From NCBI GenBank assembly GCA_021792255.1, contig JAJYUZ010000002.1:1-33443 (forward strand): DNA of 33,443 nucleotides, written 5' to 3'. The position numbers and the translations under genes were made by a program. This document shows positions 1-7,820 of this stretch, piece after piece (the first letter of the stretch is position 1; each line of letters opens with the position of its first letter). Below the pieces are notes generated by a model that was not told the DNA's origin, made no database searches, and saw only the letters and a program-made list of their open reading frames with translations. The stretch is from Thermoplasmata archaeon. Lineage in GTDB: Archaea; Thermoplasmatota; Thermoplasmata; Thermoplasmatales; GCA-001856825.

Positions 1-1150
1 AACCTCCCAGCTGTCTTGGGTCGCGAACATCCTTTAGTTTACACTTAACCATAACTTGGGGACCTTAACCTTCGTCTGAATTCTTCTCCTCTCGGGGATC
101 AAGCTTATCCCGATCCCCTAGCACCAGGTTTCTACGGCTCTGGCGGATTCGGAGTTTGTTAAGAGGGCCAACCCTTTCGGGTTAGCTTGCCCTATACATT
201 TCTCTACGCCACCAGACGCCTCCACCCAGGTCTACCTGCGGGTAGTCTCGAAGGGAACCCGCTATTACCGGCCTAGATTAGCCTTTAACCCCTAATCCCA
301 GGTCAACAGAACGATTTGCACATCAGAACCTGCTCGGTCCTCCACCCAGCTTTCGCTAGGCTTCAACCTGCCCAGGATTAGATCGACCGGCTTCGGGTCT
401 CCCACCAGCGACTTCACGCGAGCTCACGTCGCCCCTCCCTTTCGGTGCGGGCTTATTGCTTTCGCTTCGGCTCCTTCCTTATAGGAATTAACCTCGCCAC
501 TGATCAGAACTCCCTGGCCCGTTCTTCAACACGGACAGCAACACACTGATCAGTTAATAAAAACTTCATCTCTTTCATGCATTGCCAGTTAATAGCCACT
601 TGGTTTCAGGTCCTTTTCATCACCCTTTCGGGCTACTTTTCAGCTTTCCCTCGCGGTACTAGTTTGCTATCGGACTCGGGACATATTTAGGGTTGGATCT
701 TAGTGAGACCCGTATTCCCGCGCGAAAACCGACGCACGGTACTCTGGAAATTCAAGCTTATAACTCGGATAAATGTGTCCACGGGACTATCACCCTCTAA
801 GGTGTCTCTTTCCAGAAACTTGAACTTATTATCCAGGGCGTTAGCTTGACTCCAAACTCCACATCTTTCCTCTCTTTCGAGAGGCGATTCGGTTTGCCCT
901 TTGCCGCTTTCGGTCGCCCTTACTAACGGCATCCCTATTGGTTTCTTTTCCTCCCGGTACTAAGATGTTTCAATTCCCGGGGTTCCCTTTCTCTTTCGAG
1001 AATGTCTCTAACGAGACAGGAATTCCCATTCGACAATCTTCGGATCTAAGGCTCCTTGCGCCTCCCCGAAGCATATCGCAGCTTGGCACGGTCTTCATCG
1101 GTGCCCGAGCCGAGCCATCCATCAAGTGGCCTGCGTACTGTAACAATCCA
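1..1150 (-). rRNA. 23S ribosomal RNA, 5' part (partial, runs off left edge)
   Basis: Reading the minus strand gives archaeal large-subunit rRNA: near 1080-1150 the 5' end with GGATGGCTCGGCTCGG and GTGCCAAGCTGCGATA, near 590-630 the conserved GATGAAAAGGACCTGAAACC, and at the left edge the CAGCTGGGAGGTT segment corresponding to roughly E. coli position 1050. The gene therefore enters from its 5' end at the right and continues beyond base 1. The mature 5' end is placed only approximately (about 1145-1155). About 90 nt of precursor leader follow up to the predicted transcription start near 1241, including a small hairpin at 1181-1196 (AATCC/GGATT). Open reading frames inside this segment are chance. 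No 16S gene lies directly upstream. Confidence 0.95.
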
Positions 1151-1263
1151 TCTCTTTCTAACCCTTTGCTGACCTTCATTAATCCTAAAAAGGATTTCAG
1201 TCCTTCCCCTGCGACTATACATTCACAGGGTGCATAATGAGCAAAAGAACCATAGCAACACTG

Positions 1264-1275
1264 TGTATATATACA
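1264..1275 (-). promoter_or_regulatory. TATA box of the 23S rRNA gene
   Basis: The minus strand reads TGTATATATACA, a near-ideal archaeal TATA element (core 1266-1273). It would place the transcription start about 25 nt downstream, near 1241, which leaves a leader of about 90 nt before mature 23S rRNA. A strong box directly in front of 23S supports independent transcription of this gene. Confidence 0.7.
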
Positions 1276-1290
1276 TTTCTTAATGCTTAA

Positions 1291-1317
1291 TTCTGGCTAT
1301 TTTCCTAAGTCGCCAGA
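1291..1317. repeat. 7-bp inverted repeat upstream of the 23S promoter
   Basis: TTCTGGC (1291-1297) and GCCAGAA (1311-1317) are perfect inverted repeats separated by 13 nt. They lie about 17 bp upstream of the 23S TATA box and downstream of the GINS operon. They could be an operator or activator site for rRNA transcription, or a hairpin at the 3' end of the upstream mRNA. The function is not known. Confidence 0.4.
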
Positions 1318-1349
1318 ACTGTCGCTTTTTTCAACTTTCTTACATCAAA

Positions 1350-1380
1350 CGAAAAATAATTTATCTCTCTGGAGAAAAAT
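1350..1380 (-). terminator. Candidate oligo-T terminator of the T4SS/GINS operon
   Basis: On the minus strand, 40-70 nt after the GINS51 stop codon, two runs of five T residues occur (1375-1379 and 1352-1356). Archaeal RNA polymerase commonly terminates at short U-tracts without a strong hairpin. The position between operon end and 23S promoter is suitable, but T-runs are common in such DNA, so support is modest. Confidence 0.35.
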
Positions 1381-1420
1381 GTACCTATTTTCACTTAATT
1401 TGAAAGTTGGGAACTGGAAC

Positions 1421-2071
1421 TTAGGTCTCTTTGCCTTCTAGAATTTTGCCAAGTCCCTGTCGGATGATGACGTTCGCATATTTTGATGGAAGGGTCACTA
1501 TATCTTCCTTCCTCAGATTGACTGGTTTGCCCATTATCGAGATACCCTTTATTTCTTCTAGGATGTAGACTACTACCTTCTCGTTCTCTTCGTCTTCCTG
1601 AACACCATCTGGCTCCTTCTTCTCTTCAATCTCCTCCGCCTTTTCATTGACCGGCATGATGACCTCTCCTTGTTCCAGTTGCACCGAAAATTCAGCGACC
1701 GATTTGGCTATGTTTTCGAAGAAAATCTGTTCTTCCGGGGTCATCTTTCCTTCCAATTCCTCCTTTTCGTTGTTTGCTTTAGCCTTGAGGATCTTAGAGA
1801 CCCTTAATTCGATTATCTTCTTGAGGAATTTTTCTGAATCCTCAAGTTCATTGGTCAGTTTCCCTATCTGTCTAGAATTCTTCTTGACCGTTTCTGTCTC
1901 GATCTTTTCCTTTAGGCTCTCTAGATAATTCCTTGCTTCTTTATAGAATTGAATTGAAACTGGCTCCAAAGAATAATCGTTCTTGACCTCTAAGCGAAGA
2001 AGCGCGTTGAGGTAGTTTTCGTTGACCTCTCCCTTCATCTCTTGTCCAATTACTTTATGGATAAATATCAT
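1421..2071 (-). CDS. gins51: GINS complex subunit Gins51 (GINS15-type)
   Basis: This 216-aa protein resembles archaeal Gins51, part of the GINS complex that joins MCM helicase and a RecJ/Cdc45-like partner in the replicative CMG assembly. An N-terminal all-helical A domain (about residues 17-100) shows the family pattern LLRLE ... FYKEARNYLESLK. An acidic Glu/Lys-rich linker (about 140-165) follows, then a small C-terminal B domain (about 166-212) with VYILEEI, LRKEDIVTLP and ANVIIRQG. This A-then-B order is diagnostic of Gins51 rather than Gins23. The ATG overlaps the stop of the upstream VirD4/HerA-like ATPase gene (ATGA), implying translational coupling; Met12 (2038) is an alternative start. 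It is the last gene of the secretion-like operon, an unusual setting for a replication factor. Family assignment is from motif recall. Confidence 0.75.
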   Translation of the reverse strand: MIFIHKVIGQEMKGEVNENYLNALLRLEVKNDYSLEPVSIQFYKEARNYLESLKEKIETETVKKNSRQIGKLTNELEDSEKFLKKIIELRVSKILKAKANNEKEELEGKMTPEEQIFFENIAKSVAEFSVQLEQGEVIMPVNEKAEEIEEKKEPDGVQEDEENEKVVVYILEEIKGISIMGKPVNLRKEDIVTLPSKYANVIIRQGLGKILEGKET

Positions 2072-4107
2072 TTCTTTTCAAGCAATGTGGATATGAGTTC
2101 ACTAGTGACCTTGAATTCAATTGGCAATTCGCAATGCGATATCGGCGATCCGGTGATCTGGAAACACTCATGCCTTCCCTTGAAATCTCCCGTGTTCAGA
2201 GATATCCTTCCAACATAATGGACAGTTTGATCTCTTCCCACTTTCTCCTTGAGCAATGAGATTACTTCAGACCGATCGTATCCTTTCAGCGATTGACAAA
2301 ATTCTTCGAAGATGAAGAATACGCTCCCGCATTCTTTCATTGACGAAATGATCTTATCGATCTCTGATGAAAGATTCCTTGCCTTTTTCTCTGTCAGGAA
2401 TTCAAAGTTCCTGATATTGAATGTCCTTGGTTGGTTTCGGAATTTAATAGGTTCAACTGTCCCTCTCTCTTGCCCTGATGAATTTCTTATCACAAAGTCG
2501 AACGATTCGTGAGGGATATCGACGTCCATTCCAATAAATTCCTTCAACCTTATCTTATCAGTGTCCGTGAGTTTCATAAAGATATAATTTGAAACGTTCG
2601 AAAAGAGCAACGATTCCAGGTTATCAGCAATCGCCTTGAACGATGTTGTGAGGAAGAAAACTCTTAACCCAAATTTCCTCCCTGAGCTCAGCATGTCGGC
2701 GATCAGTTTGCTCTGATAATCTTGACCTTCTTCGAGGAATAGAAAGTAGCTGCCGTTTCTTACGGACGATATTGCAAACCAGACGTGGAGAGCAAAGATG
2801 TTTGAAAGCAGTCTCGAATCTTCATAACCCAGACTGCTTCTTTCCAAGTCTAGAATCAGCAGGTCTTTGTCTCGAATTGCGTTCGATAGGATACCGTCAT
2901 CTTGTGGATTACATATGAACGATCTTATCATTGGATCATTTACGAGCCTTCCAATTGCTCTCTCGGTGCTGGCTTTTTCTTCTCTCGACATTCCATCAAG
3001 TTCCTCTAAAAACTTCCTCAGTTCCTTACTATCAGATGTACTTGCAAGTTCTTCTCTTATCTTGGGTTCTCTTAAGACGTTGTAGAAATCCATTAGAGTC
3101 ATTCCGCTCGTATGAGCGAGAAAGAATATTCCTCTCGAGATGAGGTCCTCCATTCTAGGCCCCACCATGGCGTCCAAGTACTGAACCTCCCTCGATGATC
3201 TTAGAATTGATACGAAGTCCTCTGCAACCTTGTATGATAGCTCGTCTTCTGCTCGTCCTCCAATGACGTTTATGGAATTTGGTGAGTCTGGAGAGATGAC
3301 AAACTTCTTGAAATCAGACTCTTCCATCTCTTTTGCAGTGTCCCCATGTGGATCAATCAATATCACCTTCCCGAGTCTGTTTTTCAGGATGTGATTCATG
3401 ACTCCCACTATCATTGAGCTCTTGCCCGCACCCGATGATCCTGCGATTAAAGTGTGGGGATTCTTTCTCGTATCAATGAAGATGTCTCCTCTGCTAACCG
3501 TAGAGCCGATCCTTATGTCACCCTTGTCTAGAGAATGAAGGACGGTTGGGATAAACTGATGGACCTCCCACCATGCTATTACAGGGTTCGAGAATCCTAA
3601 CTTCCCTCTTCTTGCAATTACTTTAGGCGAAGAGAAGAGGTGACAGAGATAATTTCCCAAGTTATCATTTCTAAAGACTATGGATAGTTTCCATCCCTTC
3701 TTTTCCTTCGATCTTCTCGCGAACGCCTCATCTTCATTTGAACTTTTCTGTGTCGATCTGGACGGGAAGTAGTGCGGCTTAATTGAAAGGTTCAAGAATC
3801 CAGAATCCTCTTCATTGAGAAGTTCCAGAATTTTATCTGCATAATTTTCTTTCCCGAATTTGAGAAAACGCGAATCCCCACTTATAAAAATTTTCCTTCC
3901 CCTTTCTCCGAAATTAATGGAATCGGAAAACCTCCAGCCAGCTTTTAGCAGAAGGTCTTCGTTTCTCCTCCCAAAGTAGATGCCCGTTCTTTCTCCTTTT
4001 CTTTTTAGAAGCAAGAGCTCAATTTCTTTTCCACTTCCTACCCACGAAAGAAGAAACGGACTGGTTTCCTTTAGGGGGTTGATCGTTTCAACTTTTCGAT
4101 ATTCCAT
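2068..4107 (-). CDS. VirD4/TraG/HerA-like T4SS ATPase
   Basis: A 679-aa P-loop ATPase of the FtsK-HerA/VirD4 class, which couples DNA substrates to a transport channel. Residues 1-200 are a poorly conserved N-terminal region. Walker A is GSSGAGKS (223-230), followed by LIDPHGD (250-256), which is typical of conjugation ATPases. A helical insertion occupies about 310-400. LLILDLERS (416-424) and the Walker B-type strand FLFLEEGQDY (455-464) follow. The C-terminal tail (about 580-679) could hold a winged-helix fold. I see no N-terminal membrane helices, unlike classical VirD4, so membrane contact would come through partners. It overlaps the VirB4 gene by 20 nt upstream and gins51 by 4 nt downstream. 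It could instead be a second VirB4/CedB-like motor; which one it is cannot be decided by eye. Confidence 0.75.
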   Translation of the reverse strand: MEYRKVETINPLKETSPFLLSWVGSGKEIELLLLKRKGERTGIYFGRRNEDLLLKAGWRFSDSINFGERGRKIFISGDSRFLKFGKENYADKILELLNEEDSGFLNLSIKPHYFPSRSTQKSSNEDEAFARRSKEKKGWKLSIVFRNDNLGNYLCHLFSSPKVIARRGKLGFSNPVIAWWEVHQFIPTVLHSLDKGDIRIGSTVSRGDIFIDTRKNPHTLIAGSSGAGKSSMIVGVMNHILKNRLGKVILIDPHGDTAKEMEESDFKKFVISPDSPNSINVIGGRAEDELSYKVAEDFVSILRSSREVQYLDAMVGPRMEDLISRGIFFLAHTSGMTLMDFYNVLREPKIREELASTSDSKELRKFLEELDGMSREEKASTERAIGRLVNDPMIRSFICNPQDDGILSNAIRDKDLLILDLERSSLGYEDSRLLSNIFALHVWFAISSVRNGSYFLFLEEGQDYQSKLIADMLSSGRKFGLRVFFLTTSFKAIADNLESLLFSNVSNYIFMKLTDTDKIRLKEFIGMDVDIPHESFDFVIRNSSGQERGTVEPIKFRNQPRTFNIRNFEFLTEKKARNLSSEIDKIISSMKECGSVFFIFEEFCQSLKGYDRSEVISLLKEKVGRDQTVHYVGRISLNTGDFKGRHECFQITGSPISHCELPIEFKVTSELISTLLEKK

Positions 4108-5671
4108 CTATCCGTTCAATCTCCTCTCTGTTGGATTGAAATCTCAAAATGGTCGTAAAACCTGGGCTGAAGAAGAGTGCGGTGGAATATTTTCCATTAA
4201 ACCCAGCCCCCGTCTTTAGAAAATTTGACAACCCCTCATCAAGCGAGTAGAATTTCATCATCTCTTCCGTTACTATCTGGTGTCTGAATAGGATGTGAAT
4301 CGAACAGTTTTCCATTATTGCACTTGACGGCCCGTTTTTTAAGAAGTCATTTGCGGACTGTGAAATGAAAATAATAGAGACGTTGCTGTGCCTCGCATGC
4401 CTTATGTAGCGCTCCACTGGCGTTACAACGTTTTCTTGCATTAGGTAGTGAGCCTCATCGACCACCAGATTTACTGGGATTTCTTCCTCACTCCTCATTA
4501 ACAAATCCAGTGACAGAAGCATATAGAAAGAGAGGAGCTTCTTTGGAACATTTTTCAGATTTATTCTAAGGTCTCCTTTAAGAACAGGACTGTTCCCTGT
4601 ACAAAATTTCTTGAGCGATCCTTCAAAAATTGGAGATATCTTATTGTACGTATCTGACGAATTGGTTTTGACAAAGTTCCTGAGGAACTCTAAGTCCCCT
4701 TTAAGTTCGTACATTTTGGTGAGTCCTGTGTCCAGTATTCCACTGTCCTCATTATTCAAATCGAACAGCGTCAGCAGAAGGGCAAGTGCTCGGTCTACGT
4801 TCTCTTTTAAACTTAGAAAATCGACTCTTTGAAACATATTCATTTCGTGATTCAGAAGGTCTATGGATTGCATTCCAATTGACCTTGCAACCGTTCCATA
4901 CTCCCCTAGAGGATCAATGATTTTGAGACTCACATTTCTGGTAATCTTCTCTCTCAGCATGGTCGCCTTTACGAAGAAAGACTTTCCAAACCCAGTCATA
5001 CCCAATACGAGTTGGTGAGAGGACGGAAATACCGATCTATTAAGGAAGAGTGGGGCTTTAGAAATTTCACACAAGCCATAATACGTTCCTTTTTCATGAA
5101 ACAAGTAACCGTGAATAATTGGGATTAAATTAGAGACAGAACCTGGATCAAGGTAGACGCCATCTAACTGGCCCTCTATTATCTTGTTTCTGACCTTCGC
5201 GTCGCTGTACCTCTTGTTCTCTGCTTTGACACTTATTTTCTTCAAAAGCTTAAGCAACTCTGCCTTGGCTGGAATGATTTTAGAGGTCTCACCACGTAGA
5301 AAGTAGGCGCACGAAAATTTCATCAGTTTTGAAGCTCCAGAAGCCACTTCTTCTTTCAAGCTTTGTATGTTTTGCACGGTGAGCTTGTTGGATTCAACGT
5401 CCCTGTCATTGATCTTCTCGTTATCCAAGAGCCTGAGACTCCTTCTTCCAAATTCCCTCGTAATAATGTCCCAAGCAATCCTCTCATCGACTTGGTGAAT
5501 TCTCACTATCTGACCGATATTTTCGTTCTCAGCTACAAATTTGATCTTGAATTTTGAGTCTATTTGGAATGGAAAATCTCTCGCGAATAGGAAAGAATGG
5601 GCAGCGTTGTCCCCGATGTAGTACCATTCCTTCTGTATGACAGAACTTCGCTTCTCCTCAGATGAACTCAT
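4088..5671 (-). CDS. VirB4/TraC/CedB-like conjugation ATPase
   Basis: A 527-aa ATPase with Walker A GMTGFGKS (224-231), the LKIIDPLGEYG segment (249-259) common to VirB4/HerA proteins, and Walker B LVVDEAHYL (402-410). It is followed by RHARHSNVSIIFISQ (424-438), where the Gln is the sensor typical of VirB4. VirB4 proteins energise type IV secretion and pilus assembly at the cytoplasmic face of the membrane; the archaeal relative CedB powers DNA import. At 527 aa it is shorter than bacterial VirB4 (about 800), mainly in the N-terminal domain. It overlaps the VirB3-like gene by 14 nt and the second ATPase by 20 nt. Family membership is firm; the transported substrate is inferred. Confidence 0.85.
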   Translation of the reverse strand: MSSSEEKRSSVIQKEWYYIGDNAAHSFLFARDFPFQIDSKFKIKFVAENENIGQIVRIHQVDERIAWDIITREFGRRSLRLLDNEKINDRDVESNKLTVQNIQSLKEEVASGASKLMKFSCAYFLRGETSKIIPAKAELLKLLKKISVKAENKRYSDAKVRNKIIEGQLDGVYLDPGSVSNLIPIIHGYLFHEKGTYYGLCEISKAPLFLNRSVFPSSHQLVLGMTGFGKSFFVKATMLREKITRNVSLKIIDPLGEYGTVARSIGMQSIDLLNHEMNMFQRVDFLSLKENVDRALALLLTLFDLNNEDSGILDTGLTKMYELKGDLEFLRNFVKTNSSDTYNKISPIFEGSLKKFCTGNSPVLKGDLRINLKNVPKKLLSFYMLLSLDLLMRSEEEIPVNLVVDEAHYLMQENVVTPVERYIRHARHSNVSIIFISQSANDFLKNGPSSAIMENCSIHILFRHQIVTEEMMKFYSLDEGLSNFLKTGAGFNGKYSTALFFSPGFTTILRFQSNREEIERIDGISKS

Positions 5672-6242
5672 TTAAAACCTCTACTTCTTCGTCGCTCAAT
5701 CTTGTGAAGGCAACCCCGTGGTTTCGGAGAGTGTTTTCGAACTCCTCAGTCTTGGTCTTGTTAATCTTTATGAAGTAAGCATCAGCATAGCAGTCCAATT
5801 GAGAAAACAATGCATCGTATTCCTTTACCCCCATCTGAAACCTCTGAAGAGGTATCTTGTAAGGATGCCTTAGTATAGTCAAGTCTTCGGAGAATGCACC
5901 TACTATAGAGGTCCAAGTACTCAATATGCTACCGTCTTGTCGTTCGGACAGCCCGTAGTTCGTTCCAAAGATTTCATAAGATGCGTCCTTCTTTGTGATT
6001 AAAGGAACAAGAGTTGGCACTGTGATTCCTCTTACTTTCTTTATTATGAATTCATCAACGTAATCGTACTGAATTCTTAACAAGAACATTGGCAACAACG
6101 CGAGAGAAATAAGGCCATATAGACCAAAGAAGAAGATTGCAAGCAAAATGGCAAACCCGACCAAAATCGACCTGTAAAGAATTGAACCTTCCAACGAGCC
6201 GACTCTCAACGAGGAGGTCTGAAATTTGGTCATCCTGACCAT
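5658..6242 (-). CDS. VirB3/PrgI-like T4SS membrane protein
   Basis: A 194-aa protein with a short N-terminus, a closely spaced pair of hydrophobic segments (about residues 24-58, FAILLAIFFFGLYGLISLAL within it) and a soluble remainder beginning YDYVDEFIIKKVRG. A short N-terminus, a TM hairpin and a cytosolic tail directly upstream of a VirB4 gene match VirB3/PrgI proteins. In bacteria these anchor or stabilise VirB4. Sequence similarity alone is weak, and the call rests on topology and position. The start at 6242 is supported by AAGGTGA about 8 nt upstream inside the end of the preceding gene; Met4 is an alternative. The tail is longer than in typical VirB3 (about 100 aa in total). Confidence 0.5.
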   Translation of the reverse strand: MVRMTKFQTSSLRVGSLEGSILYRSILVGFAILLAIFFFGLYGLISLALLPMFLLRIQYDYVDEFIIKKVRGITVPTLVPLITKKDASYEIFGTNYGLSERQDGSILSTWTSIVGAFSEDLTILRHPYKIPLQRFQMGVKEYDALFSQLDCYADAYFIKINKTKTEEFENTLRNHGVAFTRLSDEEVEVLNEFI

Positions 6243-6245
6243 CGA

Positions 6246-7277
6246 CTATTTCACCTTGAAGAACAGGGAAGAATTGTTATTGCTACCAGAACTCAATGGA
6301 CTGAACTGTCTGATAGAGCCTATTTGTGGTGCACTATTTGCTCCTCCTGCCTTACCCGGTATGGAAAAAGACTCGACTATAATTTTGGCCCCTTTCACGT
6401 TTTTGCTTAATTGATTTATGGAAGAATTAAAACCTCTGCCCGCCGATTTTCCCAAGAAGTTGGTTGCACTCCTTGAGGACTGACTGATGGCAAGCATAGT
6501 GGGTAAAGCATCTGCAAGCGCCAGGAATCCAAGGACAAGGACGCTATCGTTACTGACATACGTTGACAGGATCAGGGGGATCGCAATTAAAATAGGTGCA
6601 ATTAAAGAATCCAAGAATATGAACCAGATTCTTTCTGCCAATTCTTTCGTCTGGGGGATTATCAAGAGGAGAGTAAAAATTGGTGCAAGTATAGGGAATG
6701 TGTAAATGATCGCAACTCTCATTGAAAGGAACAGCAGCAGGTAAAGCATCAAGAAAACGAATATTACTGTGATTAGCAGACTGACAATTGACCCAGATGA
6801 ACCGCCAATTTCGAGTCCGGCAAGGACGTTTCCTCCAGAGGAAAAATTGTGAGTTGGAATACCATAGTTCCAGAGCTGAGCATAAATTGCCGAACCAATA
6901 TACAGAAAGTCTTGGAAGAGAAAGAAGGAGATATTTGACATAATAAGTAGGAGCAGAACTTTGATCCAGATGTTCCTAAAATTAAAGCCCAGCTGAAGGC
7001 TGCTGTTTAGGAGAATCATTATTCCAAGTACTATGAGTAATATTGTAAGAGCAGGATCGTAGAGGTTGAACATGACAAAGTAGTACAGCGATTTCACTCC
7101 TTCTCCTGTGGTTCCGCTTATTATGTTTGGAAAGGCAAATGCTGGAGCAAGGAGATACTTGGAGATGAAGTCGTCGTAAAGCGATACCAATACGGGCTTA
7201 CCTACAAGTACAATGACCGAAACTATGTAGCTTATCACCTTTAGTATTGCAACTACTATTATCGAAACGAAATTCAT
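6246..7277 (-). CDS. Polytopic membrane protein, VirB6/TrbL/CedA-like channel
   Basis: A 343-aa hydrophobic protein with about six or seven predicted transmembrane segments: residues about 4-27, 75-92, 105-127, 168-190, 192-214 and one or two more between 218 and 265. A hydrophilic Ser/Asn/Gly-rich C-terminal tail of about 75 residues follows. Size, topology and position between pilin-like and VirB3/VirB4-like genes match VirB6/TrbL, the inner-membrane channel component. CedA of the archaeal Ced import system is a VirB6 homologue of similar form. The start lies 14 nt downstream of the pilin-like gene. Primary sequence is not conserved enough to be decisive, so a profile or structure comparison would be needed. 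Confidence 0.6.
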   Translation of the reverse strand: MNFVSIIVVAILKVISYIVSVIVLVGKPVLVSLYDDFISKYLLAPAFAFPNIISGTTGEGVKSLYYFVMFNLYDPALTILLIVLGIMILLNSSLQLGFNFRNIWIKVLLLLIMSNISFFLFQDFLYIGSAIYAQLWNYGIPTHNFSSGGNVLAGLEIGGSSGSIVSLLITVIFVFLMLYLLLFLSMRVAIIYTFPILAPIFTLLLIIPQTKELAERIWFIFLDSLIAPILIAIPLILSTYVSNDSVLVLGFLALADALPTMLAISQSSRSATNFLGKSAGRGFNSSINQLSKNVKGAKIIVESFSIPGKAGGANSAPQIGSIRQFSPLSSGSNNNSSLFFKVK

Positions 7278-7291
7278 GGCGCCTTCTCAGA

Positions 7292-7636
7292 TCAGCCTGC
7301 TACGATGTAGTGAATTACCGCATACAATACTCCACTGACAGCCATTACGAAAATTACTGTTCCGATGAGCGCATCTTTAGTCCTCTCTTTGGCATCGGCC
7401 TTTCTATCCATATCTTTTGAAAAGTAACCTATCGCAATAGGCACCCAGAGTATGGCTATAATCAATCCCGTCACACCTGCGATTATACCAAATGCTCTTT
7501 GCACTATTTCGTTGATTTGGGTTGCGTTGCTTGTCGTTTGCGGCGGTAAGATCTGATTTGTTGGTGCTCCGTGGACAAAAACCATAGGAATCACCGAGAC
7601 AATGGCTATGGCCATCACAAATACAAATAGTTTCAT
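7292..7636 (-). CDS. VirB2/TrbC/CedA1-like pilin precursor
   Basis: A 114-aa small membrane protein. An N-terminal signal peptide (MKLFVFVMAIAIVS..., hydrophobic to about residue 18, with HGA near 22-24) is followed by a short Thr/Asn/Gln-rich stretch. Two hydrophobic helices (about 47-68 and 88-112) are separated by a charged loop with FSKDMDRKADAKERTKD. Signal peptide plus helix-loop-helix is the layout of VirB2-type conjugative pilins and of CedA1. The start was chosen at 7636 because GGGAGGGG sits 3 nt upstream and a TATA box lies at 7666-7675; an upstream ATG at 7660 would place that Shine-Dalgarno motif inside the coding region. It is the first gene of the operon, as expected for the most abundant component. 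Confidence 0.6.
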   Translation of the reverse strand: MKLFVFVMAIAIVSVIPMVFVHGAPTNQILPPQTTSNATQINEIVQRAFGIIAGVTGLIIAILWVPIAIGYFSKDMDRKADAKERTKDALIGTVIFVMAVSGVLYAVIHYIVAG

Positions 7637-7665
7637 TTTCCCCTCCCATGCTTGCAACATTAGCG

Positions 7666-7675
7666 TTTATTAAAT
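7666..7675 (-). promoter_or_regulatory. TATA box of the T4SS-like operon, with strong RBS downstream
   Basis: The minus strand reads ATTTAATAAA, about 25 bp upstream of a predicted start near 7645. A short leader would contain GGGAGGGG (7640-7647) immediately before the ATG at 7636. No other convincing promoter is visible before 1421, so all six genes are probably co-transcribed. Confidence 0.5.
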
Positions 7676-7791
7676 GTTTTTCATTATGATAGTTGGTTAG
7701 GAAATCTCTTTGCCGCACTTGAAGGGCCTAGCTGGATTCTCCGTTCGTAATGATCTCAATTTAATAGAAGGATACAAATTTGAGCAACAAG

Positions 7792-7802
7792 AATAATAAT
7801 TT
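7792..7802 (+). promoter_or_regulatory. TATA box of the topoisomerase VI operon
   Basis: AATAATAATTT centred 24 bp upstream of the ATG at 7821 predicts transcription beginning at or next to the start codon (leaderless mRNA). It lies in the 184-bp divergent region shared with the T4SS-like operon promoter. Confidence 0.45.
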
Positions 7803-7820
7803 GTGTATTATTAGATATAT

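Noticed and set aside
687..1237. Open reading frames on both strands at 687-932, 938-1237 and 970-1179
   Set aside because: They lie wholly within the 23S rRNA gene and its leader and have no protein-like conservation.
1421..7675. Ordinary integrative conjugative element or plasmid remnant
   Set aside because: No relaxase, integrase, transposase, direct repeats or toxin-antitoxin genes are seen, and the operon ends in a core replication gene beside rRNA and topoisomerase genes. The rest of the genome could still supply missing parts.
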